This document shows, one piece after another, positions 43,641 through 55,251 of a stretch of DNA of 64,000 nt; positions within the stretch are counted from its first letter, which is position 1; the number at the start of each line of letters is the position of its first letter. Source of the DNA: Eumeta japonica (Eukaryota > Arthropoda > Insecta > Lepidoptera > Psychidae); the NCBI GenBank assembly GCA_005406025.1, contig BGZK01001011.1, forward strand, positions 124,001 to 188,000, given 5' to 3'. The notes under the pieces were generated by a model, which saw only the letters and a list, made by a program, of their open reading frames with translations, was not told where the DNA came from and ran no database searches. Position numbers and translations under genes: made by a program.

Positions 43641-44869
43641 CGGGAAGTTTCTTTAATTTATTTGCTTAGAGAGAAGACTCTGCGATCTCTCAAAGCTACA
43701 GTACCACTTATTCAATTCTCAATTAGCTCATATGGAAGCCAAACTTAGGAATACGTATTAAGTGTTAAACTTGTCTTCTGTTTTCCCTTAGGCTTAAGAA
43801 CATTTTATTAATGATGAATAGTTTCATTATATTTATTTACCAGAGTGTACCGGGGCACGTACGAAGCCTGTTCATCGACTGATTAATCTGAATATTTAAT
43901 CATGATTAGAGCAAAAGGAATAAAGTGATTGAAGTGGGAAGTCTAGAGGATTCTATGAGAGAGATAGTGAGATACGAATGCAGAATTACTGATAAAATTA
44001 ATGTTCTTTACTGCTTCCTGAATATTTTTTCCTGGTACGCAGAGTCCGAATTATATATTACATCGGTGCGTCATTATCAGAATACGCCACATTGTATGTC
44101 ATAAAAGAAATGTTTGTTATTCTTTCCTGTTCGTGGAGTCCTGGTACCATTGAATGGATGAGATATTTTATTTTCAAGTTCCCATTAATTCAAAAAAAAA
44201 AAAAAAATCAAAAATTTGGAATTTATTGTTTTCATTTCAATTTTCGAGAATTAATTTTTATCAAATCTTGACTGAAAGTCTTGCCAATCTTTTCGACTAT
44301 TTTATGAGTGGTGTCTGAATGTCTGTTTGTTTGTGCGTGTATGTGTGTGTGTGTATGTGCCCGTTCGAAAAGGATCCACTTTTCTGATTTTTCCTAAAAG
44401 TCAAAACTAATTCCACCGATCGACACCAAAATTTCATCAGATCTTTTTATAAGTTACATCGACTGTCGTTAACCGCATAAAAATCTTTTGAATTGTCTAA
44501 AAGATATCGTAGGAGACATATTTTCCAAAAAAGTGTTAAATTTAATATTTTCTTAAGTATTTTACAGTTAAGTTTAAAATGTAATCAAGTCTTTTACTAA
44601 AAAAATATTATTTTCATCACAACAATGTTCGTTGGTTTCTTTTAAAGATATCTTTAACGATAAATTTGTAAAAATAGAGCTGTTTCAAGATTATTTGTAA
44701 TTTTTTTTATGTAATTCTTGCTCGGTATGCAGTTAAGTTATTCCGTTTTACAAACCATGTGAAGTGCCATAACACAGATCAAAATGGAACATAGCATTCA
44801 AAATATTTGGTAGTTGAAATAAAAAAAAATATAGCTCTCTTTTAAACAAATCTAGGTTTATGTATTTAA
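43641..44869. other. Spacer, no gene
   Basis: AT-rich, with a (GT)n-type microsatellite at about 44,333-44,360. The stretch 44,260-44,560 looks like a dispersed repeat, but I cannot name it. Confidence 0.5.
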
Positions 44870-45615
44870 TCTAGATGATGTATTCATTGCGCTGAGCCTC
44901 GTCACTCCCACTGCCCATCGTAGCATCTATATCTCATTTGTGTTAATTTATATGACGGCTTAACATTCGGAACTATAAAGTATGACAGCTCTACCTGCAG
45001 TTTTTTAAACTTTATCCGTAAGTCGTACTGGCATTCGCTTATCACAGAGTACTACTGTTAGAGTTCTCCATCTCAACCACGGTGTATTGATTCTGTGAGT
45101 TACAATTAAGTCTGTATATGCACCAGCGGTTAATATCAATCCTAGGTGTTTGAATTAATTAACTTAGCGAATCCATCGCTATGGTTTTATATATTAGATG
45201 AAAACTGATTATTGTAACAGTACTGTAGATACTCGGTCTTGTTTCGGCTGATACTTAGGCCATTGTTCTCCAGCATTTGTTTCCATTGCTAGAAATAGGT
45301 ATTTAATTTGCTCATACATTTGCGTTTGTGAACAATATCGTCCGCATGGAAGCCGATAAAAGAAGGGACCACAGGTCTTTTGTTAGACCGTCCATAGACA
45401 GGTTGAATAACAGTGGACTAAGTGGAGATCCTTGGCGGAGTCCTACCTCCGCTTTTGGTTTGCTTAGTTCCGCCAAGCTGTTCACCTGTGTACTGATGCG
45501 ATCATACATGTCCTCCACTAGGGCGAAATAGTTCTGGGATTTATATGGTCCCCCATAGTACTAAAGTTTGGAGAATTTTAGTGAAGGCTTTTTTGAGGTT
45601 TATGAACATTAAATG
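44870..45615 (-). pseudogene. RTE-type non-LTR reverse transcriptase remnant
   Basis: Read on the minus strand from about 45,612, it shows FINLKKAFTKI (motif A region, normally F-D-L-E-K-A-F-D) and VEDMYDRISTQV. An open frame at 45,518-45,312 follows, with VGLRQGSPLSPLLFNLSMDG. The polymerase box is degraded (TILFTNAN where F-A-D-D is usual). Further on come QMLENNGLSISRNKTEYLQY, then DKRMPVRLTDKV, and finally MLRWAVGVTRL with MNT near 44,890. This order matches RTE-like elements of insects. Catalytic Asp residues are lost and several stops and frame changes are present. Confidence 0.78.
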
Positions 45616-45849
45616 CAAATCAAATCTTCCCTATTGTTAGAATGTTTTTTGAAATGAAAATTCTTATCATCTGGATTGCATCTGTAGTAATTTTTTTCTC
45701 GTGTAAAACAACATTAATAAATAGATATAGATATTAATAGCTCAAAACATTTTTTCAGCACGCGTTACCAGCTTTTCAGCGTGTGTGAGGTAATTTTAAT
45801 GTCGTAATGCCCTGCAGTTGCCCCAGTCACTAACATCTCATTTAGGTTT
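45616..45849. other. Spacer
   Basis: AT-rich. It may include more of the decayed RTE element, but nothing is readable. Confidence 0.5.
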
Positions 45850-46130
45850 GTAAAAAGGTACCAGGTAGCTACGAAGCCACCACTTCGGAAGCTCTTAAAT
45901 AAGTTTCAGTTCAGCTATCGGAACTAAAACTTCCGCTTCCCCATTTTCTTCTGCATTAGTCCGATTCTCATACATCAGCCTGATTCCCCTTTATTAGATA
46001 TTTCATCCCTCCCAGAAGTCGACAACACAATAGTGCTTCCACTGAGGTCGCGAGTATCCATGGGCGGCAGTCATCATCTACTCTCTGATGAAACGCCTGC
46101 TCGTTTGCCTCTCTACTATGCTATTAAAAA
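45850..46130 (+). repeat. Family A interspersed repeat
   Basis: One of the best-kept copies: CCAGAAGTCGACAACACAAT, ACTGAGGTCGCGAGTATCCA, TGGGCGGCAGTCATCATC, then CTCGTTTGCCTCTCTACTAT. Confidence 0.75.
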
Positions 46131-46169
46131 AAATTGTAATCTTAGTAAGGTTATAATTTTTTTTATTTT

Positions 46170-46630
46170 AAATTATAAACACGTACTTACTCCCTTTTAC
46201 GGTTTCGTACCCAAAGTGTGTCAACGAAACCCAACTACTAGCTTCTGTCACTTTGTCTGTCCGTCTTTCTCCGTCTGTTTGTTTGTCTATTATTAAATTG
46301 TATCTAATGAATGTTATAAGTAGACGTTGAATTTTCACAGAGTGCGTATTACTATTACTGTTATAACAACAAACAATGAAATTTTCACACATGGTGTATA
46401 ACTGTAGCCACTATGAAAATAAATAATAGAAAAAAAACAAAGTAGAAAGGTAAAAGTTCTTCATACAAGAAATCTTTATTTCAATGTTTTTTGTTCAAAC
46501 TTGATATTTTTCTTATTACTCATTTACTATTTTTAAAAAATACGTAGTTTTCAATATTGTATGGTGGTACGGAACTTTTCGTGGGCGAATTTGACTTGCA
46601 CTTGGTTACTTTTTAGTATGAGACAAATAA
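46170..46630 (+). repeat. Dispersed lepidopteran repeat family F, copy 1
   Basis: Has the known order: TTACGGTTTCGTACCC, GTCTGTCCGTC...GTCTG run, GAATTTTCACAGAGTGCG, GCTGTTATAACAACAAA-like block, and the tail GGTACGGAACTTTTCGTGG, GCGAATTTGACTTGCACTTGG. The two small frames on this stretch (46,033-46,296 and 46,168-46,392) are spurious. Confidence 0.75.
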
Positions 46631-47039
46631 AACATTTTTGTCGTAATTATAATAATAAAATAATAGGTTTTTTTTTTCATTTTTGGGACAATTTGGATTA
46701 ACACAAAACATAATTATATGTGACGCGCGCATACCAAAACATAGTCCATGGAGATGTGATAGTTAAAACTTAGTAGTTTTTTCCCCATGACTTTTATATT
46801 ATTGTCCAAATTATACTTTATTCTATAAAACATAATTTAATAAGTGCTATTAATGATGTGTATAGTTATGTAAAAAAATATGTGGAACATGGTTTTCGTG
46901 AAACGATGCGAAAACTCTGAAGACTTAATCGTATCAGCTACGTCGTATATTTTCTTTTTACCCCGAAAAAAAAATGGTGAACGGTGCTTAAAAGATAAGA
47001 AGGTCTCTGAGCTAATACACATATATTCCGATCCAGATA
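46631..47039. other. Spacer, no gene
   Basis: AT-rich, nothing recognised. Confidence 0.6.
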
Positions 47040-47180
47040 AGCGCTAATGGACGATATATTGCACCGAGTAGAACGTGCAGGTATGTGGACGGGCGGGCGG
47101 GCCATGGACTACTTAGGCACAACTCGAGGTGATAGATTGGACTGGTGTGAATCTACGGGCGTAGCGCTGGCGTCGACTCC
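47040..47180. other. GC-richer island
   Basis: GGGCGGGCGGGCCATGG and GCGTAGCGCTGGCGTCGACTCC. No ORF; candidate regulatory DNA. Confidence 0.25.
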
Positions 47181-47639
47181 AATAAATTAATATATGGGGT
47201 TTTTAATAAAAATGAACAGATTTACTAAGTAAATTATAGTTATTTACAATTACATATAATTTTGTTTACATTTGATTCTATTTTCATATTTGTAACTTGT
47301 TTAAGGGTATATAAATGTAAATTTTGTTGTATTTTACTTACACAAATGTGAAAAAGGAAAAAGTGATATTTTCGTCCTGCTGCTTTTTTATTTTTGTTTT
47401 TATTAGGTGCTAGATTTTACGTAAAGGAGAAAGAACTATGGATTCCCATCTCATATTGTGTCAAAATTATTCTTGGTTTTTATAGACTATGTCTTACCTA
47501 TTATCACTTAGAGTAGTCATTTAAAAAATCATACCCGATTTACAGAATAATCTAACAAAGTCGAAGGTAACCTGAAAATGTACGTAGTCTTCTTTGTAAA
47601 AGGTTTTTAAGAGTTAAAAGATTTCTGTACATATTTGAT
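47181..47639. other. Spacer, no gene
   Basis: AT-rich, nothing recognised. Confidence 0.6.
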
Positions 47640-47950
47640 GCAGCAGCAAACGTCCAGATTTATGGTATTGTATGGTGTACACGCCCGGAGCTTGAGGTAT
47701 GTCAATTTGGGGGCTCAACAGTTTTGCTGACGCATTGTCCCAAAAGTCCTGGCGTTCGGCGCGTGATCGTCTAATGCCATTATTTATTTCTTTTTCATTC
47801 CTGAAAGTTATTATATAAAATCTTTATTATTTTATGTCGCCCGCATGAAAACCCACTTTTGTCGCCGTCGAGCACTCGCATTCATTAATGATAAATGCAA
47901 GTAACAGCCGCTTTCCCGCGTTTGTTCTGGCCCGACCCCGCTGGTCAGTT
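47640..47950. other. GC-richer island, candidate regulatory region
   Basis: Two short unique-looking blocks, 47,650-47,780 (ACGCCCGGAGCTTGAGG) and 47,840-47,945 (GTCGCCGTCGAGCACTCG, CATTCATTAATGATAAATGC). The second holds an ATTCATTAATGAT homeodomain-like site. Confidence 0.3.
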
Positions 47951-49499
47951 GTTTATGGTTAAACAAACTATAATTTTAAGAGGTAGAAATAGTGTAAACA
48001 TATGTTATGCTACTTATGTATTTACTGCAAAATGCAGTTTTATGTATTTACTGCAAAATACACAATTGCAAATATTGTCGACTAGCACACTTATTCTCTC
48101 TAGTTAGTAAGCTGGTGATTGGTACTAATTGTACTTTACTTATGATATCAAATAGATAGCGGCGCATGTGGCACGATGAGGAAGTTCAATCACGCTGTGT
48201 CATTATAACTATAGGTATTTCGGCAACGTGCATTCAGTAGGCGGTAATACCTGATCCGTGAAAGAAGGGTGATCTTGTTGATGAACTGCTGAAAATATGA
48301 TCACAGCGCACTTGTCCATAAGACAGCTACGACTGTTATATCACTTATTGACTGATAAATTGATTATTACAACACTACTACAGTAAGACTGCCATCCGCC
48401 ATTTTAAGAAAGTTTGAATTTGAACAACTTTCAAAGTACTACTTTAAATCCCTAGTTAAATTTTTTATATGATATAATTGATTATATGATGTAATTGACG
48501 AAAATTATTTAAATAATATTTTTATAATGAGGCGTGATACTTTAGGTACCATTCGTAGCTATTCGCATTTTACTATACTACTCTTGTCATATGCTACTCT
48601 ACTGCAAGGTGCAAGGTAGAACAGGATTCCTTTAAAAAGAGAGAATTAGGCGATCGTAGCATACTTGCCTCTGAAGGCATATCTTGAACTTTCTACAGAC
48701 CCCTGACAATAATCGATGTCTACGTTGTCACACGACTACACTTATGTGTTACCTCAACAGATTCTGCGTTGGGTTTATATCAAAAGTAAAAGACTTTAAA
48801 AACAACGTTTGCGTGTTTAAAAAATACATTCTATAAGGCAATACTAATGTTGGTCACAGACAATGTCGCACCGAACTTCTAATGAGAAAATAACGCACTG
48901 TTCCATCGGTTAAAACTGTTACGAAATATATTTAATGCTTAGTGAATAGATATGGGATCCATTTAATTATATATTCGTATACTCATTTTAGTATAACAAT
49001 TCATACACTATACAATAAAATATATTTTAAAAAACGCAAATAAATAATAAACTATATATATTTTAGGCCATTACTAACCGATATATGGCTAACCATATCT
49101 AAAGTTCAATTGAACATATGGATTATCAATGGTTTGATCAAACGCTAAAGTTTGATAAGCATCACTTGATTAAAAACCAAATATAAATGTCGCAGAAGTT
49201 AAGAGTGCCCTCAAAGTGTTTTTTGCCTTTGGCCGTCTAGTAATTCACAACCAATTTCACAAATTATTTTGAAAAAAAAAAAACCTTATATTTAAAATTT
49301 TTCTTTAATTACACCTTTATAATTGAAAAAAATGTATCTCTAATTATACCTCAATATCGATTTCGATCCATTTAATGACGGTCAATGTTCTGTTTAAGAA
49401 AAGAAGTTTCTTACATTTTAAATATTGTAAAAAACACTATTAAATTTTTTCTCATTAATCTTGCAAAATGTATTAGAAATTTAAATACACATAAAGGTG
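47951..49499. other. Spacer, no gene
   Basis: AT-rich. A direct repeat of TATTTACTGCAAAATGCAG / TATTTACTGCAAAATAC lies near 48,017-48,062. Confidence 0.55.
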
Positions 49500-49565
49500 C
49501 ACACGAACGCATGCACACACAAACACACACACACACACGCGCACGCGCACACGCACGCACTCACA
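49500..49565. repeat. Microsatellite (CA)n with GCACGC variants
   Basis: ACACACACACACACGCGCAC followed by GCGCACACGCACGCACTCACA. Confidence 0.9.
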
Positions 49566-49959
49566 TAGTCGTCATTTGGAAAATGATTAAAATAGGTTCG
49601 TAGGACCCTAAAACGTCGAGGTCTGATAAAAACCCGATTTTCGAAAATGGAACTGAAAACAATATCTTCCCAATTTATGAAAATGTGTTAATTTTCATAG
49701 TGGGAAAGTAAAAAAGTGTTTTTAAATTATTTGTTCATGATATATATGTCGAAACAATGAACTTATTATTTGTTTCAAATATACATAACCTGCCACCGTG
49801 CAGTGCTTGAAGTATTACTAATAACGCCTTAGTCGATTATATTATTCATCCATTTTTGAGACTTGTCAAAGTATCGCTTTCATCCCTTTTCTCCAAAAAT
49901 CAATTTAGAAACTCGAACGCAACGACAGATAAAATTCTAACCAAAAGCAATGAACACTC
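49566..49959. other. Spacer, no gene
   Basis: AT-rich, nothing recognised. Confidence 0.6.
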
Positions 49960-50460
49960 ACACATACTGCGTAGGTGTCGTTACGTAAAGCCCGCCCCAG
50001 CCACGTAACAAACGACCCGCTGCTCTCGGAACTCACCAGACAGAAATAATAACACGAGTCCGATCACCATAATCTGGAGCGGAATGGGTAATTGGTGCGT
50101 CGCTACATCACGGAGAATTATGACGTCCGTATCGAGGGTATTACGTATAGAGGATTTAATCCGAGTCGGCCGACTATGCGGTTATAAAAATGACATAAAA
50201 CGCAACCATTCTTCGTATCTCGTGTAATGACCTAATACTGCGGCACATAAAAACCTAACATCACCTTTTAGTTACATTTATGATTTATTAATGAGCCGTT
50301 ACACGCGACAGGCTGATGATGCAGTTGTCTATAAGTAGAAAATGTAAGTGGACCTATTTACATCCTGATGGGATTGCCTTTTATAATATGATTTCAAACG
50401 CTGTGACGCTGGACGTCAACATTGAGCCGCCGGCGGTCCAAAGTTTGTTGATAAACTTAC
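49960..50460. other. GC-richer island, candidate regulatory region
   Basis: Near-balanced composition from 49,975 to 50,250 (CCCGCCCCAGCCACGTAAC, GACCCGCTGCTCTCGG, CCGAGTCGGCCGACTATGCG), then again at 50,400-50,440. It includes TGATTTATTAATGAGC. No ORF of note. Confidence 0.35.
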
Positions 50461-50689
50461 CATCAATTAAATATTTGATATTCCTTCCTAACTACTCTAC
50501 AACACGCTCTGTACACGCATTTCACGCATGAAAAAAAAGCCTTGTCCCACATATAATATTTATCATAATGTAATTTTAAAATAATATAAAATTATTGAAA
50601 TTTCTCTAAAAATTCATTTATCAATTTCTTAACAATTACGTCATTGCGTAATAATTTTTTATTGCCTATCAACTTTTGCCCGTGTTTTC
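50461..50689. other. Spacer
   Basis: AT-rich, nothing recognised. Confidence 0.6.
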
Positions 50690-50985
50690 GCCCGCATGGA
50701 CCTTGAATTCTTACTCATTTTATGGACCACACTGTCAACGATCGATCTGTTTTGTCTTCGATTCTGCCCTAGACTTGCTCTCATTTCCGATTCTGGTACT
50801 GATCTAGATCGCCGTTCTATCTTATTTAAGATTAAATTCCGACAGAATTGACCTATAAGAAACCATATCCTTACTTCAAAATTATACATATTATTGTAAT
50901 TTTTTATTATGAAACGATCTCGCTCACGCTATTTATCCCGGTCTTGCTCGCGATTTCGATCCTGCACCTATGTTGACGATAATTC
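50690..50985 (+). repeat. Degenerate hexanucleotide array, array 5
   Basis: TTCGATTCTGCCC, CATTTCCGATTCTGGTACTG, CCCGGTCTTGCTCGCGATTT and CGATCCTGCACC keep the six-base GATTCT/GGTCTT rhythm, interrupted by AT-rich DNA in the middle. The minus-strand 76-codon frame here is a reading of this repeat. Confidence 0.65.
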
Positions 50986-51229
50986 TCATTTGAATTTTGC
51001 TGTTACTAATAACCAACTACCATAATTAAAGGATTCGTTCTACGTTCACGCTAGAGAAGCCACAAACAAAATCTGGTATCTTTATAAATTACAGCGTATA
51101 TATTATTACAATGTACAAGCTAACCTATATTTTTGTAAAGTTTCATCAAAGTCAGTTTAGCAATTTTTGCTTGAAAAGGTAACAATCATTCATCCATCCT
51201 CACAAACGTTCGCATTTATAACATCAGTA

Positions 51230-51345
51230 GGACTAGTGGGATTAACCTGCGAGGGCGAGGTGCGGTGTCTTGTGCATACACGACGTCGGTAACGCGAGCC
51301 ATCGTTCGTTAGCGTTACATCGCTCCGTCCACAGATGCACCAGAT
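51230..51345. other. GC-richer island
   Basis: GCGAGGGCGAGGTGCGGTG and CACGACGTCGGTAACGCGAGC; no ORF. Confidence 0.25.
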
Positions 51346-52039
51346 AGTCATCAAAGTTAATTTAAGTAAATATATAGCTTATTTCGTAAGAAGAAATGTT
51401 CCGTACGATGATCAGTGTAAGATGAAATGGCAAAATTGAAAGAAAATCGGGGAACAATTTATTCATTCTTAATTTTCATTTTTGGTTTCACCAGTTTTTT
51501 TATTTATCAATAAAGATGATAAACCATGTCTCATCTACATACTCACAGATTGCAGTACCTACTTACTTTTCTACTTAGTAGGAAATATTTACGGCTGGTG
51601 AAACTGAAACTCAAAATACATGTTATTCTTATTAAGTTTCACAAAGAAACAACATTTCTAGGATATGTAATCAAATTGTTATTATTTAATTCGCATTCAA
51701 AAAATCGTTTCAAATTATTGTTTTTCAATTAGCCTCTAAATATTCCGGAAAAAATAGTTAAACATAAAATTAATCTCTGTTTGCCTCGATTCGCATTATA
51801 ATTAAATGAGTTTAAATTTAGTAGTCTCATGAACATATCCTATTAAAAGACCTGCAGATCAATTTATGTCAAATTTTAAATCAACATCAAGACTAAATAA
51901 AGAAACCACGTGAGTATACGTCCATTTTTTTGTTGTAATATATATATATATATATTTAAATTCATGAAATTCATACTTTTTTTCTAAACTCAGATCACAA
52001 CCACATTCGAACATTCAATACCCATCGGGTGCTCAACTC
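51346..52039. other. Spacer, no gene
   Basis: AT-rich with a (TA)n run at about 51,937-51,956. Confidence 0.6.
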
Positions 52040-52215
52040 GCTGACTAAATTAAAATCGGCGTGGGTCGGTACATTCAATAAAGCGACGTAAGCCTATTAC
52101 AGCGATCTCGTGACGTGGCGGTGATTCGCGCGCTCCCCGGCGCGTCCTATTACCTCCAATATTATTTCGCACTAATTTGCCGCCGTAATCGATTACGTTA
52201 TGAACATAGACTTTA
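52040..52215. other. GC-richer island, candidate regulatory region
   Basis: GATCTCGTGACGTGGCGGTG, GCGCGCTCCCCGGCGCGTCC and GCCGTAATCGATTACG. The last is a TAATCGATTA-type palindrome that suits paired homeodomain binding. Confidence 0.35.
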
Positions 52216-53574
52216 ACAGATAATTACCTAGCAATTTGGATTGTGCTTTGATAGGCTGTGATTATTACAGAGACACAATAACTTACTACTGATTTTGAAC
52301 TAATTTCAGCCGCTACTAACTTTGTAGAGCGGTTATCTGATTCTCTGCGTAGTTATTTAATTTTTTAGTGTTGTTGATGTATCGGGCACGTATCGCCATA
52401 CTTAAGCGTAACACTATAGCAGAGAAAGTAAGTATTTTGGTATTTATTTTTAAAAATAAAAGTGAATTTGAAATTATTTCACTGGTATTAGATACGGGAG
52501 AATGGCATTGACAACTGTGACAAAAGTTTCTTTTATAAAAGTACGATGAGCGGATCAAGCTAAACCAGAGTTACACAGAATGAACTTTATTGTGATAGGA
52601 TTTTCCGGTAAAAGCTGATACAGATGGCGTTAATATAGCTAAGTCTCTTGACGATAGTGACATTTCGTATTGTAATTTCTTTCTAATGCTTGTTTCATAG
52701 ACAGACAAATAGGCGGATAAAGTATAATTGTGTCATATAATATCAAAAAGGGCAATCTCCACTTTTCCCACTTTTAAACCAATCAGAGCTAGCAATGGCA
52801 AAATTTGGTCTATGGTCTATAGCTTCTATTTTGAATTAGAGTTTCTTTAACGACCATCTCCCTACATAAAACGCTCATAAGTAAGAAATAATTTTCAAAA
52901 ACGGCATTCTCCATTCACGTTAATAATAAACGAGGCAGTCTCCGCTTCGGCTAGAGTGGAGCATTTAATGCGACGTTGGAGTCGATGTGCAGCGAATTTG
53001 CTCGCAAATATTTAACAAATATACCGATTTTTTTAATTAAATCTAGTGCATCTTTATCTTATTTTGAACTATAAAACGTCCTGTAACGCCATGTCTATAT
53101 AGGCAGTCAAGAAAATGACAAAAAACCCAAAAAAATTAGGCTATAAATACCAGGAAACGGGCGAGCGTCATATAGTGACGTTAAATAATGTCGATACTTG
53201 TGTTTTTTGTTTTACTTTTGCATTAAATTTTTGTAGACACTCATTATACTATTTTTTAATACATATTTATTAATGTAGTTTTGTCATAAAAATGGAAATT
53301 ACGTTAACGAAAAAAAAACATTTAGTACTGAAGCTTCGTTGATCTATTTGTATAGCACTACGGTTTTTCTCCGTCACTACGATTACTATTGTTTGAAATC
53401 TGAGACAGCTCATAAAGTCATATCTCCATACGTTTTTTTCGGAAAATTTAAAAAATAAAAGAATGTCATTAAAATTAAATATTAGGTAAATTAACATCAC
53501 TTTTGGGTATTATTTTATTTTCAAATACTATATATGTGAACTCGCTTTGTTATCGTTTTACTAGTGATCAGGAC
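52216..53574. other. Spacer, no gene
   Basis: AT-rich to mixed. Parts of 52,740-53,130 may belong to the element that carried the next gene, but no terminal repeat was found. Confidence 0.5.
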
Positions 53575-55251
53575 ATAGTGGTTAGAAGTTTCATTATTTG
53601 ATTTGTTTACAGGTATTCTTCTAAACATAAACCAGTGCAGCTAATCTGTCAACACAATACTAAAGCTTTCAAATATGCATCATTGTCTATAAGTGATATA
53701 TTATCTTTTCACAACGCATTTCGTAAAAATACCCGAAAAAACTACTCAAGACGTATTTATATTGAAATTGTGCAAACCAAAACCTATTAAAAGGCGCAGA
53801 GGGAAACCAGATTGTAATAAAAGAAAACTGTTGTAGACCAACTCTAAATTATTCAGTGTAATTCAAAAATTCACTATACCTGTTTGCCAGAAAGCATTCT
53901 TTAATATATCGCAAATTACTAAACATAGGGTTCAGACAAAAATAAAACATTTTTTAAAACCGGCACATTAATGTCAGAGCAACGGGGTAGTAATCACAAA
54001 GAAAATAAATTTAAAGATAAATTTGTTGCTGTACAAACTTTTATCAATAAATTCAACTGTGATGAGTCTCATTACTGTCGTGGCAAAACACAACATTTGT
54101 ACTTAGCAGCAGAGCTTAGCAACAATAAGATGTAGCGTATGTATAATGTTCAAGCACTGGATAATTTAAAAGTGACTAAGTCATATTTCGAAAAAACATT
54201 TAATTCGCATTACAACTTGGGATTTTGTTCTCCTAGAACCGATGATTGCTGTACTTTCTTGTAGTATGATGAATTATTAAAAGTAGAAACGCCAGAAAAT
54301 TTTTTGATTTAATTCACGAAATGAAAGATGACATGATCACACTCTGTTTTGACTGTCAAAAAAATTGACCATTGTCAAAAGTCCCTGACCAAAGCACTTA
54401 TTATTCTAGGAAATTGTATCTGTATAACTGCAACATTGTTTAAGGTAGTTTCTAAAGCCAAGCTCTGTAAAACAAACACATTTTCTTATTGCTGGACAGA
54501 AAACACTTTCGCCAAAGGTTCCAACGAGATTACATCAGCTTTATTTCATTGACTTTGTTCTACAAGTTTCACTGGCATAAAAACAGTAAGTTCGATCGCA
54601 GATGGTTGCGGCGGACAAAACAAAAACTCTACCATGGTAACCATGGTGTCTAAATGGTTAACAAGCTATGCCCCGAACGCCATAAAAACTGTAAAATAGT
54701 TTTCACTGTTGTAGGAAACTCATCTGATCGTGTTTTTACATTCATAGAAAAGGAGATACGTGAACAAGGCGTAATAAAAAAAAAAACTCTGAAGATTATT
54801 ATGAAATAATAGAAAGTTACAGCAGTGTTGTTAAATTAGGACATGATTGCAATGTGCATGACTGGAAAAATGCTATGAAGTCTGTTGTCAAAGATTAGCA
54901 CACGACATTTTCCTTTTCAAAAATCCAAGAGATTTTTAATTCTCGATATTACTCGAAATCAACTACCGGCATATTCAAAACAATAAAAAAAAAAGTATAT
55001 AACTGAACATGATCGACATTGCCGCTAATAAAATTAGTTCGTCTAGACACGTGAAGATTAGTAAAATAATAGATGTAAAAAAATTATTGTCGATAAATTA
55101 CGGAAATCATTGGACCGGAAAGGAAGAGTTGGTGTTCTACAAAAGTGTGATAGCTGGGAATGGTATAGAGGACATAATTGACACAAGGAATGAGCACGAG
55201 GAAGATGTTATATGCGAATGTCAGGACGAACAGCCCGATTTACCATTATAA
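53575..55251 (+). pseudogene. Decayed transposase-like gene of the DGCGGQNKN family
   Basis: Read in pieces across three frames this matches a protein family present in many insect genomes and usually left as uncharacterised. It probably belongs to a DNA transposon. Landmarks in order: SLSISDILSFHNAF near 53,681; GTLMSEQRGSNHKENKFKDK near 53,968; INKFNCDESHYCRGKTQHLY near 54,045. Then FNSHYNLGFCSPRTDDCCTF near 54,205, then TFSYCWTENTFAKGSNEI near 54,480. DGCGGQNKNSTMVTMVSKW is near 54,601, followed by degraded sequence around GHS...DRVF. An open 80-codon C-terminal end (55,009-55,251) has DVKKLLSINYGNHW, ELVFYKSVIAG and EDVICECQDEQPDLPL. Many stops and frame changes are present. The function of the family is not established from sequence alone. 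Confidence 0.7.

Noticed and set aside
49385..49603. Frame rich in Thr-His-Ala-Arg repeats
   Set aside because: Translation of the CA/GCACGC microsatellite.
50659..50889. Ser/Arg-rich minus-strand frame resembling an RS domain
   Set aside because: It is a translation of the degenerate hexanucleotide array, which yields Arg/Ser-rich reading on that strand.
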